The notes beneath the pieces were generated by a model. The model saw nothing but the letters and a program-made list of their open reading frames with translations, was not told the DNA's origin and did no database searches. The position numbers were made by a program, and so were the translations under genes. This document shows positions 1 through 5,670 of a stretch of DNA of 11,722 nucleotides, in pieces. This DNA comes from Candidatus Sifarchaeum subterraneum. GTDB taxonomy: Archaea > Asgardarchaeota > Sifarchaeia > Sifarchaeales > Sifarchaeaceae. The first letter of the stretch is position 1; each line of letters begins with the position of its first letter. The stretch is from positions 1-11,722 of the forward strand of contig JAECRX010000142.1 in the NCBI GenBank assembly GCA_016292335.1. The letters are read 5' to 3'.

Positions 1-59
1 ATTCAGGGCAGGAACTGCCCGTAGAGCCTGTTGGACATGCTCCGTGGGGAGATGGATGA
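1..59 (+). CDS. tnpB: 3' end of a TnpB-type gene (cut by window edge)
   Basis: From base 3 the frame reads SGQELPVEPVGHAPWGDG and stops at 57-59. The same tail, SGQELPVEPVGHAP, recurs in two other places in the window, each time running into the same RNA scaffold. Short tails of this kind (GQELPVEPV) that overlap the right-end RNA are typical of TnpB proteins of IS200/IS605/IS1341-type elements. TnpB is an RNA-guided nuclease whose guide RNA overlaps the 3' end of its own gene. Only the last 18 codons are visible, so an intact gene could lie upstream of the window. The stop is five codons later than in the other copies because CCA-TGA is CCG-TGG here. Family assignment rests on the tail and the adjoining RNA; no catalytic residues are in view. 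Confidence 0.5.
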   Translation, partial: SGQELPVEPVGHAPWGDG

Positions 60-93
60 ATCAGGAAGCCCTATCCGATAGGGGGTAGTTCAC
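3..93 (+). ncRNA. TnpB right-end RNA (reRNA/omega-RNA) scaffold, copy 1
   Basis: The scaffold has a perfect hairpin GGGCAG-GAA-CTGCCC (6-20), a second hairpin GAGC..GCTC with an inner TGT/ACA pairing, a G/A-rich linker, and a last hairpin built on CTATCC and GGGTAG. It ends in the motif GTAGTTCAC. This overlap with a tnpB 3' end plus a hairpin and a GTAGTTCAC-type terminus is the pattern of right ends of archaeal IS200/IS605-type elements, where the transcribed RNA binds TnpB and the flanking bases act as guide. Copies 2 and 3 are 94 bases; this one is 91, differing by exactly three bases in the last hairpin. The first flanking base, 94, is the A of an ATG that opens the next ORF. Confidence 0.7.
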
Positions 94-348
94 ATGAAAG
101 ACTCAGCGATTGAAAAAACAAAGACTTTTTGGGAACATCTATTTGAAATTCCGGAAACTGTAAAAACATGGCTAGGTTCAGCTCTTGAATTTTTCATTTA
201 TGCAGGGTTTATCTGTTCAGCTTTGATGTTTCTGATAGGTTTGATTGGAATGACAACAGATATGATGAATTATCACACAGCAAAAAAATATTTAATAAAT
301 GGCATCATACTCTTCCTCTTTGTGAGTTTTTTCTATGCCACAAATTAA
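94..348 (+). CDS. small two-helix membrane protein of unknown function
   Basis: This 84-residue ORF is not one I recognise. Two hydrophobic segments are clear, about residues 31-53 and 67-82, separated by a short polar stretch (TTDMMNYHTAKK) and preceded by a charged amphipathic N-terminus. It is probably a small inner-membrane protein with both termini on the same side. The ATG is the first base after the GTAGTTCAC end of the TnpB RNA scaffold, so the element supplies the whole upstream region and there is no independent Shine-Dalgarno. Either the element landed exactly at a start codon, or it cut away an original 5' end and translation now begins at the first available ATG. The second option would make this a truncated gene. 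No neighbour on the same strand is close enough to suggest an operon. Confidence 0.5.
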   Translation: MKDSAIEKTKTFWEHLFEIPETVKTWLGSALEFFIYAGFICSALMFLIGLIGMTTDMMNYHTAKKYLINGIILFLFVSFFYATN

Positions 349-596
349 CGGTAAATTTTCTTTGTATTTAAGTAAAGTTGTTAGAACGAAAATCCCATAT
401 TTTTTATCCCTCAAAAAACAAAAGCGATGGATTTTTATAATGTTTGGAAAAAAGTTCGATGACTCCAAAAGTTGTGAGTCGCCCAAGACTAAAATATCTC
501 CAACTTGATATCTACATCAACTCAAACTTCGAAATATACCATAAAGCCACCTAATTTCTATCGACCACACTTTTGAGGGGTGAATTTTGGTGAAAG

Positions 597-866
597 GTGG
601 TTCAGTTCCGATCAGACATACTCATCAGAGAAAACGAAAACTACGAAATTAAAGAAAACTGTAACATTATTGAAAGAACGCAAAAATACAACAAAAAAGT
701 ATTCAACTGGGTTACTATTTTCCTGAGAGCTTGCTCATTTTTTGATTTCGAAAATCTTGAAAATTTAGATTTGAGTGGAAATACATCAACTAATTTTCAA
801 ATCATTTTTTATCGATATAGCCATATCTATATCTCAAAAATTTCAAATGAAAAAGATCTTATGTAA
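597..866 (+). CDS. doubtful hypothetical ORF (GTG start)
   Basis: This is an 89-codon frame with a GTG start, a GGTG four bases before it, and no recognisable domain. The product would be rich in Asn, Glu and Ile, with a leucine-rich-looking stretch (ENLENLDLSGNTS, about residues 53-65) too short to call a repeat. In DNA this rich in A and T, a 270-base open frame can occur by chance. The overlapping frame from GTG 580 has the better Shine-Dalgarno-like sequence. I list it only because the spacer holds no better candidate. Confidence 0.18.
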   Translation: MVQFRSDILIRENENYEIKENCNIIERTQKYNKKVFNWVTIFLRACSFFDFENLENLDLSGNTSTNFQIIFYRYSHIYISKISNEKDLM

Positions 867-867
867 G

Positions 868-886
868 TTTATAGATTCGAATTCGA
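868..886 (+). promoter_or_regulatory. promoter and palindrome of the ferredoxin-AOR operon
   Basis: TTTATAGA (868-875) lies centred about 26 bases before the A of the ferredoxin ATG, the spacing expected between an archaeal TATA box and the transcription start. No Shine-Dalgarno precedes that ATG, so a leaderless mRNA is likely. Immediately after the box is the perfect 10-base palindrome TCGAATTCGA (877-886), positioned where a bound regulator would block RNA polymerase. The operator role is inference. Confidence 0.4.
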
Positions 887-897
887 TGTGATAGCAG

Positions 898-1134
898 ATG
901 AAAATAAAGACTATTCCGGAACTATGTACAAGTTGTAATATGTGTGCATACATTTGTTCAATAAAAAAATTGGGAGTCATAAATTACAGAAAAGCGGCAA
1001 TAAGAATTTTTAACAAGTTACCCTACCCAGAAATAGAAATACTCTCAAATTGTGATCTTTGTAAGAGTGAAGAGGAACCATGGTGTGATAAATACTGCTT
1101 TCCAGGCGCTTTATACATGGAGGGAAAAGAATGA
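898..1134 (+). CDS. small dicluster ferredoxin, AOR partner subunit
   Basis: This 78-residue iron-sulfur protein has eight cysteines in two groups. The first is C10-x2-C13-x2-C16-x3-C20, a standard [4Fe-4S] motif. The second is C52-x2-C55-x7-C63-x3-C67 followed by FPGAL, a motif with a longer loop as in some dicluster ferredoxins. It lies three bases upstream of the AOR gene, on the same strand, so the two are almost certainly co-translated. Several AOR-family enzymes pair a large tungsten subunit with a small ferredoxin-like subunit that relays electrons. By position and size this is such a subunit, acting in the cytoplasm. The ATG was chosen because a TATA box sits at leaderless spacing. 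It could instead be a free ferredoxin serving other enzymes. Confidence 0.85.
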   Translation: MKIKTIPELCTSCNMCAYICSIKKLGVINYRKAAIRIFNKLPYPEIEILSNCDLCKSEEEPWCDKYCFPGALYMEGKE

Positions 1135-1137
1135 GGG

Positions 1138-2967
1138 ATGATCTTCCGCGGATATACTGGTAAATTTTTATTAGTCGACTTATCTAAAAAGGCAATAAAA
1201 ACAATTGAATGGAACAAAGAAGATTGGCTACCATTTATTGGTGGAAGAGGTTTTGGAGCAAAAATAATTTGGGAAATGACAGATAAATCAACAGAACCTT
1301 TGAGCCCCAATAATGTAGTTGCGATAAATGCTGGACCTTTAACAGGAACACATATCCCAGGAGCTGGAAGAGTAAGTATCACAAGTATTTCTCCTTTGAC
1401 AAATATATGGGCCGATTCTTCAATGGGTGGGTATTTTGGGGCGGAGATGAAACACGCTGGTTATGATGTCATTATCTTAAAAGGAGCAAATAAAGAACCC
1501 AAATATCTTTCCATTGAGGATGACGACATAGAATTAAAAAAAGCAGATGAGCTTTGGGGAAGAGATACTTATAAAACCGAAAGTATGTTGAAGAAAGATC
1601 TCGGAGATAATGTTCGCATAATGTGTATAGGTCCCGCTGGAGAAAATTTAGTTAAATTTGCTAGCATAAACCATGAATTTGGGAGACAATCAGGACGTAC
1701 AGGAATAGGTGCTATTTTTGGTGCAAAAAAATTAAAAGCCATCACTGTACGTGGCACAAAAGATGTAAAAGTAGCTGATTTACTCCGTTTGAATAAGAGA
1801 ATTGATTATACAATAGATTTTATGAGGAACAATGATAAAGACTGGCACGAGATTTTCTTACGGCATGGGACTATGACTACTTACGAGTGGTGTCAATCAA
1901 TCTCAGCGTTACCCACAAAGAATTTCAAAGAAACAGAATTTGAGAAATGGAATGAATCAGATGGTTTCAGTATGGAGAAGCGGATAAAAGTTGGAAAAAA
2001 GGCCTGTCACTGTTGTACATCTCCTTGCGGAAATATCAGCAAGGTACAACACAATAATCAAAATAATTTCATTGTAGGACCTGATTATGAGACTGCAGGT
2101 TTACTAGGACCAAATTGCGGTATAGAAGACATTGAAAGTATTGCACAGGCCAATTACCTTTGTGATATATATGGATTGGACACAATTTCCACAGGAAATG
2201 TAATTGGCTTTGCGATGGAATGCTATGAAAATGGTCTCCTTGGAACAGATGGATTGAAATTGGAATGGGGCAATGCAACTGCAATGATGCAATTAATAGA
2301 GATGATCGCTTATAGACAAGGAATCGGCAACATACTGGCAGAAGGAGTAAAAAAAGCAGCAGAATACATTGAAAATGGCTCAGAGATGTTTACAATGCAC
2401 GTAAAGGGCTTAGAACAATCGGCATATGAAACTAGGGGAGCACCTGGTATGACTCTTGCTTATGCTACGAGTGATGTAGGCGCCCACCACAGCAGAAGCA
2501 CAATAATTAGTTGGGAAATTAAAAACACGGACAGATTTTCTGTCAGTGAAGAAAAGGTCGAAAAACAGATAGAATTGGAACATCAGCGCAGTCTGTTTGA
2601 TGCATTAGGCACGTGCCGATTTCAATGGTGTGAATTGAGATTACCACTGAATATTTTCGCACAATTCTTTAGAGCGGTCACTGGTTTGAGAACAAGTCTT
2701 GAAAGTTTATTAGTGGCTTCAGAGAGAATTTTTAACCTCACGAGGATGATAAATGTACGAAGAGGAATTACCAAAAAGGATGACATTCCACCAAAAAGAG
2801 TCTTTATGGAAGAAATCCCCTCTGGAGAATTAAAAGGAAGAAAAATGCAATATGAAGGATTTAAAGCTATGATTAGTTGGTATTATGACCTGAGAGGGTG
2901 GGATCAAGAAACTGGAATCCCAACAAGAGAGACTTTAGAAAAATTGGGCTTATCTTTTGTTCTTTGA
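1138..2967 (+). CDS. aldehyde:ferredoxin oxidoreductase family (tungstopterin enzyme)
   Basis: This is a full-length, 609-residue member of the AOR family, which oxidises aldehydes to carboxylic acids with a tungsten bis-pterin centre and passes electrons to ferredoxin. Family signatures run in order: N-terminal GYTGKFLLVDLS, pterin-binding GGRGFGAK (35-42), GPLTG..IPGAGR, SSMGGYFGAEMKHAGYD, and GRTGIGAIFGAKKLKAI. The [4Fe-4S] ligands are C290, C293 and C297 in CHCCTSPC, plus distal C493 in DALGTC, a spacing like that of known archaeal AORs. No stop or frameshift is visible. It starts three bases after the ferredoxin stop, with GAGGG just before the ATG, suggesting translational coupling. Substrate cannot be told: AOR, GOR, FOR and WOR-type enzymes share these motifs. 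The separate small ferredoxin favours a two-subunit form. Confidence 0.93.
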   Translation: MIFRGYTGKFLLVDLSKKAIKTIEWNKEDWLPFIGGRGFGAKIIWEMTDKSTEPLSPNNVVAINAGPLTGTHIPGAGRVSITSISPLTNIWADSSMGGYFGAEMKHAGYDVIILKGANKEPKYLSIEDDDIELKKADELWGRDTYKTESMLKKDLGDNVRIMCIGPAGENLVKFASINHEFGRQSGRTGIGAIFGAKKLKAITVRGTKDVKVADLLRLNKRIDYTIDFMRNNDKDWHEIFLRHGTMTTYEWCQSISALPTKNFKETEFEKWNESDGFSMEKRIKVGKKACHCCTSPCGNISKVQHNNQNNFIVGPDYETAGLLGPNCGIEDIESIAQANYLCDIYGLDTISTGNVIGFAMECYENGLLGTDGLKLEWGNATAMMQLIEMIAYRQGIGNILAEGVKKAAEYIENGSEMFTMHVKGLEQSAYETRGAPGMTLAYATSDVGAHHSRSTIISWEIKNTDRFSVSEEKVEKQIELEHQRSLFDALGTCRFQWCELRLPLNIFAQFFRAVTGLRTSLESLLVASERIFNLTRMINVRRGITKKDDIPPKRVFMEEIPSGELKGRKMQYEGFKAMISWYYDLRGWDQETGIPTRETLEKLGLSFVL

Positions 2968-3172
2968 AGCCAAATATGACGGAAATTATAGGACTGGCCA
3001 AACGAAAATGTAACAATAAAATCGCGAAAAAACCTGAATGGAGTTGCCTATCTTTTTATCATCTACCTCACAAGAAGGCCCCATACGTAAGCGTAGGGAT
3101 GAATTTCGTTTTTTTCAAAGTTCCACAACATTTTTAAACTTCTTTTTTCAATATACTTTTGAATTGAGCTGA

Positions 3173-3256
3173 GGTAACACTCGCCAATTCTTTAATTTAA
3201 TCACAGATAAGTCAGGGCAGGAACTGCCCGTAGAGCCTGTTGGACATGCTCCATGA
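3173..3256 (+). pseudogene. remnant of the 3' end of a tnpB gene, copy 2
   Basis: After an in-frame TGA (3170-3172) the frame reads GNTRQFFNLITDKSGQELPV, then EPVGHAP and a TGA at 3254-3256. It matches the third copy (..QFFTLITNKSGQELPVEPV) residue by residue over the last 23 codons. Nothing upstream in this frame resembles the TnpB catalytic core or zinc finger, so only the tail survives. The DNA match to copy 3 begins near 3181 (TCGCCAATTC) and continues through the RNA scaffold. Confidence 0.6.
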
Positions 3257-3305
3257 AGAGATGGATGAATCAGGAAGCCACATCCGAAAGGGTGGGGTAG
3301 TTCAC
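3212..3305 (+). ncRNA. TnpB right-end RNA scaffold, copy 2
   Basis: These 94 bases are nearly identical to copies 1 and 3. The first hairpin GGGCAG-GAA-CTGCCC (3215-3229) and the second GAGC..GCTC hairpin are unchanged. The last hairpin pairs ACATCC-type bases with GGGTGG around a GAAA loop, and the end is GTAGTTCAC at 3297-3305. The AT-rich stretch TTTAATTTAA just upstream (3191-3200) could serve as a TATA box. Bases 3306 onward (AGAATCAATGGCCTTCGC..) would be the guide, and they are antisense to the 3' end of the reverse-strand gene 3270-3911. No intact tnpB is adjacent, so any function would need TnpB supplied from elsewhere. Confidence 0.72.
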
Positions 3306-3911
3306 AGAATCAATGGCCTTCGCTATAGTCAACAATTTATATGGCAATTCTTCCATATCACAGATTGTATATATTGTCCCATTTTTGTGCGCTAACCCGT
3401 TCTCTTGGGCAATTTTTTTTATTTGTGATTCCTTTAGTTCGATGTCCTTGATCCAAGTTTTCATGGTAAACATACACCATTCTTGGGATTTCCCAAGTTT
3501 GGGGTGAAATTTTATTTGAAAGCAATGCTGAAATTGTGGATCCAAACAAATTTTAAATCGTTTATTGAATTGTCTTTTCATAAACCAACCAAATTTTTTT
3601 GTTTCAGCGGCTATCCTGTCAGAAATTTCTGGATAGGTATGAAAATTTTGAACTCCAACGGTGACAGCAAGGACTGTTAAAAAGATGAAGGAAACAAAAC
3701 TGATTGGTTCTCCTATCACCTGAAGAGGTGCCTCATTAACTTTGTCGGTGGTAAGTAGACCTTGTTCTTCTGTCCTATATGTTCTTGCTGCTAAAAACGT
3801 TGTTGTTGTTGCTGCTGATATCAATATCATTAAAAACAGTGCTAAAATAAATATGTTGAGATATTTCATTGACAGATAGAATTTCTTCGTTTTTTCAAGA
3901 GTTTCTTCCAT
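3270..3911 (-). CDS. membrane-anchored protein of unknown function, 3' end inside the element
   Basis: This 213-residue protein is not one I recognise. It has a charged N-terminus (MEETLEKTKK), a strong membrane helix at about 17-42, a polar loop of some 25 residues, a second helix at about 69-90, and then a soluble C-terminal domain of about 110 residues containing several Cys and His without a metal-site spacing. GAAGAGGAA precedes the ATG at a normal distance, and a palindromic TATA region lies at 3957-3972. Residues 203-213 (VNYPTLSDVAS) and the stop are encoded by the opposite strand of the TnpB RNA scaffold, so the native C-terminus has been replaced by element sequence. How much was lost is unknown; no continuation is evident beyond the element. 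Confidence 0.6.
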   Translation of the reverse strand: MEETLEKTKKFYLSMKYLNIFILALFLMILISAATTTTFLAARTYRTEEQGLLTTDKVNEAPLQVIGEPISFVSFIFLTVLAVTVGVQNFHTYPEISDRIAAETKKFGWFMKRQFNKRFKICLDPQFQHCFQIKFHPKLGKSQEWCMFTMKTWIKDIELKESQIKKIAQENGLAHKNGTIYTICDMEELPYKLLTIAKAIDSVNYPTLSDVAS

Positions 3912-4203
3912 TATTCCTCTTCCGTATTATTTTTCTCTGCATAAATCAGAACTGTTGAGATTATAAAATCTCTTTGTGTTCTCTTTCACACAAACAGCTG
4001 ATCCCCAAGGATACTTTTTGTCACCGTGACATCGTTTTTGTTCAGATCTCATCTTCAAAGGTTATCGCAGGCGTCGTCTGGGGTTTAGAAAAATTTATAA
4101 AGGGTTTCCCGATAGATTTGGTCGGGAAGTCAAAACTTAGCTTTAATCACCTTATGAGTGGTTAAAATTTAAATGTGGAATATGTTTAACGCGTAAACTT
4201 AGT
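3912..4203. other. gene-free spacer with short palindromes
   Basis: No gene is convincing here. It holds three compact inverted repeats: GAGATT-ATAA-AATCTC (3957-3972), GTCACCGTGAC (4020-4030), and TTCCCGA..TCGGGAA (4106-4112 with 4122-4128). The last lies just after a TATA-like TTTATAAA (4094-4101), so a short transcript from there is possible but unproven. Confidence 0.45.
3957..3972 (-). promoter_or_regulatory. palindromic TATA region of gene 3270-3911
   Basis: A perfect 6-base inverted repeat, GAGATT and AATCTC, frames the AT core ATAA. On the reverse strand it reads as a TATA box about 54 bases before the ATG, which would leave a leader of about 27 bases containing the Shine-Dalgarno. 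A symmetric site over the TATA box would suit a repressor or autoregulator; that part is inference. Confidence 0.35.
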
Positions 4204-4260
4204 GACAGCATACTTATACAAATATGGGATAAGAATATGATAATTATAAGTATGAGTGTC
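4204..4260 (+). repeat. long inverted repeat ahead of the zinc ribbon gene
   Basis: CATACTTATA (4209-4218) is perfectly complementary to TATAAGTATG (4245-4254), and flanking GACA (4204-4207) and TGTC (4257-4260) extend the pairing past a small internal loop. The loop is 26 bases. The right arm contains a TATA-like AATTATAAG about 55 bases before the zinc ribbon ATG. It could be a pair of operator half-sites around a promoter or an RNA hairpin; the sequence does not decide. Confidence 0.5.
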
Positions 4261-4300
4261 AAACATTAGGGATAAAAGAAGACTGAAAGAGGGGTAAAAC

Positions 4301-4414
4301 ATGGCTGTTTGGATATGTAAAAAATGCGGTCAAGAATATGAGAATCCGAGATGTAGATTACCAAAATGTCCTAACTGTGGAGCTCCGAAGGAACAACATG
4401 AAAAGAAAAAATAG
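4301..4414 (+). CDS. 37-residue zinc ribbon protein
   Basis: This short gene starts with ATG behind a clear GAGGGG Shine-Dalgarno. The product is MAVWICKKCGQEYENPRCRL..., with C6-x2-C9 and C23-x2-C26 forming a treble-clef or rubredoxin-like zinc ribbon, an additional C18, and a lysine-rich C-terminal end. Very small zinc ribbons of this type are common in archaea and usually bind nucleic acid or a partner protein; the exact role is unknown. It converges on the tRNA-Ser gene, with about 30 bases between them. A long inverted repeat and TATA-like sequence precede it. The regular Cys pairs and good ribosome site make it convincing despite its size. Confidence 0.72.
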   Translation: MAVWICKKCGQEYENPRCRLPKCPNCGAPKEQHEKKK

Positions 4415-4491
4415 TGACTCGTAGAGCATGATTAGGTTCTTTGACGCCGGGGGTGGGATTTGAACCCACGCGGCCCAATGGGCCACCGGCT

Positions 4492-4509
4492 TTCTTACTA
4501 TTTAATGAG
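4492..4509 (-). other. canonical tRNA intron at position 37/38
   Basis: This 18-base intron reads CTCATTAAATAGTAAGAA on the reverse strand. It fits the bulge-helix-bulge recognised by archaeal tRNA endonuclease. Exon CTTG (32-35) pairs with intron TAAG, the 5' bulge is AG|C, and the 3' bulge is AA|A directly before the GCCGG stem strand. Cutting after the second base of each bulge restores a normal 7-base anticodon loop. The distal helix inside the intron is weak. Confidence 0.85.
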
Positions 4510-4530
4510 CTCAAGGCCGGCGCCTTTTGA

Positions 4531-4551
4531 CCCTCTATTTTAAAGGATGAT
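4531..4551 (-). other. D-loop insertion in tRNA-Ser, probable second intron
   Basis: About 21 extra bases lie between the D-loop GG and the bases leading to the GGC stem strand. The ends are ambiguous by a few bases because TCA occurs at both junctions. Archaea such as Thermoproteales have noncanonical introns at D-loop positions. I could not fit a clean bulge-helix-bulge: the best placement uses GCC/GGC outside and GGAT/GGTC with one mismatch. It might therefore use a relaxed motif or remain in the RNA. Confidence 0.55.
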
Positions 4552-4652
4552 CCTGGCTTGGCTACCCCGGCATCGAATCTTCTGTCAAAAATATGTGAGG
4601 TCAAAGAAGAATTTTAATTTTTTCGGTGATAAGGTCAAGTAAATCTCTTTAG

Positions 4653-4676
4653 TTTTTCCCCTTTAAAGGGTTTTTT
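4653..4676 (+). terminator. palindrome followed by T-run
   Basis: The perfect 12-base palindrome CCCTTTAAAGGG (4659-4670) is preceded by TTTTT and followed by TTTTTT (4671-4676), which resembles a hairpin terminator on the + strand. The flanking tRNA and archease genes are both on the reverse strand, so its use there is uncertain; it could also be a regulatory palindrome between them. Confidence 0.25.
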
Positions 4677-4718
4677 GATAAACAAAAACTATGGGATGTT
4701 ATTTCCCTCTCAAAGAAT

Positions 4719-5147
4719 TCAGATATCCAGAACAAATTGAACAACCATTCCCTCCTCTGTTTGGGTTATCTCCATCTGAGCATAAGTTATCGCTTTGACT
4801 TCTGTCTTTTGTGGATGACAACTAATATCAAAAATTTCTCCCCAAACTTCTGCGATCAAGGAAATTTTTTCATTGATCTTTTGTATGTTTTTAATTTCGA
4901 ATTTTGAGAAAACAAGCGCTTCACTACCAAAAAGTATTAGTAGTTCTTCTAACCAGTCGTAAAGAAGCGAATAGTAGTCCTCAGATTCAATTTCAATTCT
5001 TTTCTTTTCTTTCGGTAAAATCGTCTTAATATCCGTCATAACACTGAACATAGCTTTGGCAGCTTCTTCAAAAGCTTCATTAAGATTATCTCCATAAGCT
5101 CTGATTAAAACATCAGCTGTATGTTCTAGTTCTTCATATCCCCTCAA
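4719..5147 (-). CDS. archease, activator of RtcB RNA ligase
   Basis: This 142-residue protein matches the archease family in length and layout. The N-terminal GYEELEHTADVLIRAYG carries the hallmark H-TAD motif, followed by EAFEEAAKAMFSVMTD, an acidic D-Y-LL-DWLEELL-LF segment, and a C-terminal FVLDI whose Asp is a conserved metal-binding position. Archease speeds guanylylation of RtcB and so promotes tRNA splicing and RNA repair in the cytoplasm. The start is TTG: the next upstream codons run into an in-frame TAA, no ATG occurs before Met33, and GGGAGAAAGG precedes the TTG. It is divergent from rtcB, with a 523-base spacer, and upstream of the split tRNA-Ser on the same strand. A TTG start may mean low expression. 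Confidence 0.93.
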   Translation of the reverse strand: MRGYEELEHTADVLIRAYGDNLNEAFEEAAKAMFSVMTDIKTILPKEKKRIEIESEDYYSLLYDWLEELLILFGSEALVFSKFEIKNIQKINEKISLIAEVWGEIFDISCHPQKTEVKAITYAQMEITQTEEGMVVQFVLDI

Positions 5148-5670
5148 TTTTCCTTTCTCCCTTTAAATTACCATAAAAATGTTTTTTTCCTCCTTCTTCT
5201 ATGACTTCTGGAGGATTTCTGTTTGATTTCATATTTTTTAATTCTTTATTACAACTAATTTCACCTAAGTGTAAAATGTGGAACTCTTCTGTTCATCTGG
5301 AAAATAAAGAATATCTCAAAATCAAGAATCTTCTAGGAATTTCTCATTAAAAACCGATATATAAATTTTTTAAAAAAAATTCTTAAGTTTACTCAACTAA
5401 TCCAAATTTGAAAATAAAAAATCTTAGAGAGGCGAGTTAGAGGAATCAAAATTCGCATCAGATTTCCTTAACCTTAGAACAAATAATCAAAACCTGAATT
5501 TTATCTTGTTCCAAAGATTTGCTCTTACCCGCTTTCCATAGGCAAAACTATTTGTTTGATATTGCTCACGTATGATTCCGAATTATATGATTATTTGCTA
5601 GATTGCTGTTAAGATTTCGATAAGAATGTGATCTAAAACCTTCGAGGTATGTAAAAGAGGTGGAAATTAA
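5148..5670. promoter_or_regulatory. divergent spacer between archease and rtcB
   Basis: This is 523 AT-rich bases with no credible gene. TATA-like sequences include GATATATAAATTT (near 5358) and AATTATATGATTAT (near 5580), the latter about 85 bases before rtcB. An inverted repeat pairs GAACAA (5477-5482) with TTGTTC (5506-5511), slightly extended outward. It probably carries promoters for both genes; the exact starts cannot be read. Confidence 0.4.

Larger units (their letters stand above)
349..897. other. AT-rich spacer with no convincing gene
   Basis: There is no recognisable gene between the membrane protein and the ferredoxin. It holds the doubtful ORF 597-866 listed separately and a competing 48-codon frame opening with GTG at 580 behind a GAGGGGTG stretch, which ends at 726. 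A short GACTC/GAGTC inverted repeat lies near 465-482. The last 30 bases carry the promoter of the ferredoxin-AOR operon. Confidence 0.5.
4445..4571 (-). tRNA. tRNA-Ser(UGA) with an anticodon-loop intron and a D-loop insertion
   Basis: The reverse strand folds as a class II tRNA. The acceptor is GCCGGGG (4571-4565) with CCCCGGC (4452-4446) and discriminator G (4445). The D stem is GCC/GGC, the anticodon stem CCGGC/GCCGG, the long variable arm GGCCC-ATT-GGGCC, and the T arm GTGGG-TTCAAAT-CCCAC. The anticodon loop reads CTTGAG then A once an intron at 4492-4509 is removed, giving anticodon UGA (4511-4513). A class II arm with UGA and discriminator G means serine. A second insertion of about 21 bases (4531-4551) follows the two Gs of the D loop. 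Removing both leaves about 88 bases, a normal tRNA-Ser length. No CCA is encoded. The gene follows archease on the same strand, with a 147-base gap. Confidence 0.93.

Noticed and set aside
1023..1382. 119-codon reverse-strand ORF across the ferredoxin/AOR junction
   Set aside because: It lies opposite two clearly coding genes with intact cofactor motifs.
2898..3137. 79-codon + strand ORF overlapping the AOR 3' end
   Set aside because: It starts inside AOR in another frame, has no ribosome site or recognisable motif, and its tail is low-complexity AT-rich spacer.
3313..3680. Two + strand ORFs opposite the membrane protein gene
   Set aside because: They are shadows of the reverse-strand gene, which has membrane helices, a ribosome site and a promoter.
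4371..4604. 77-codon reverse-strand ORF
   Set aside because: It reads straight through the tRNA-Ser gene; the product is translated tRNA.
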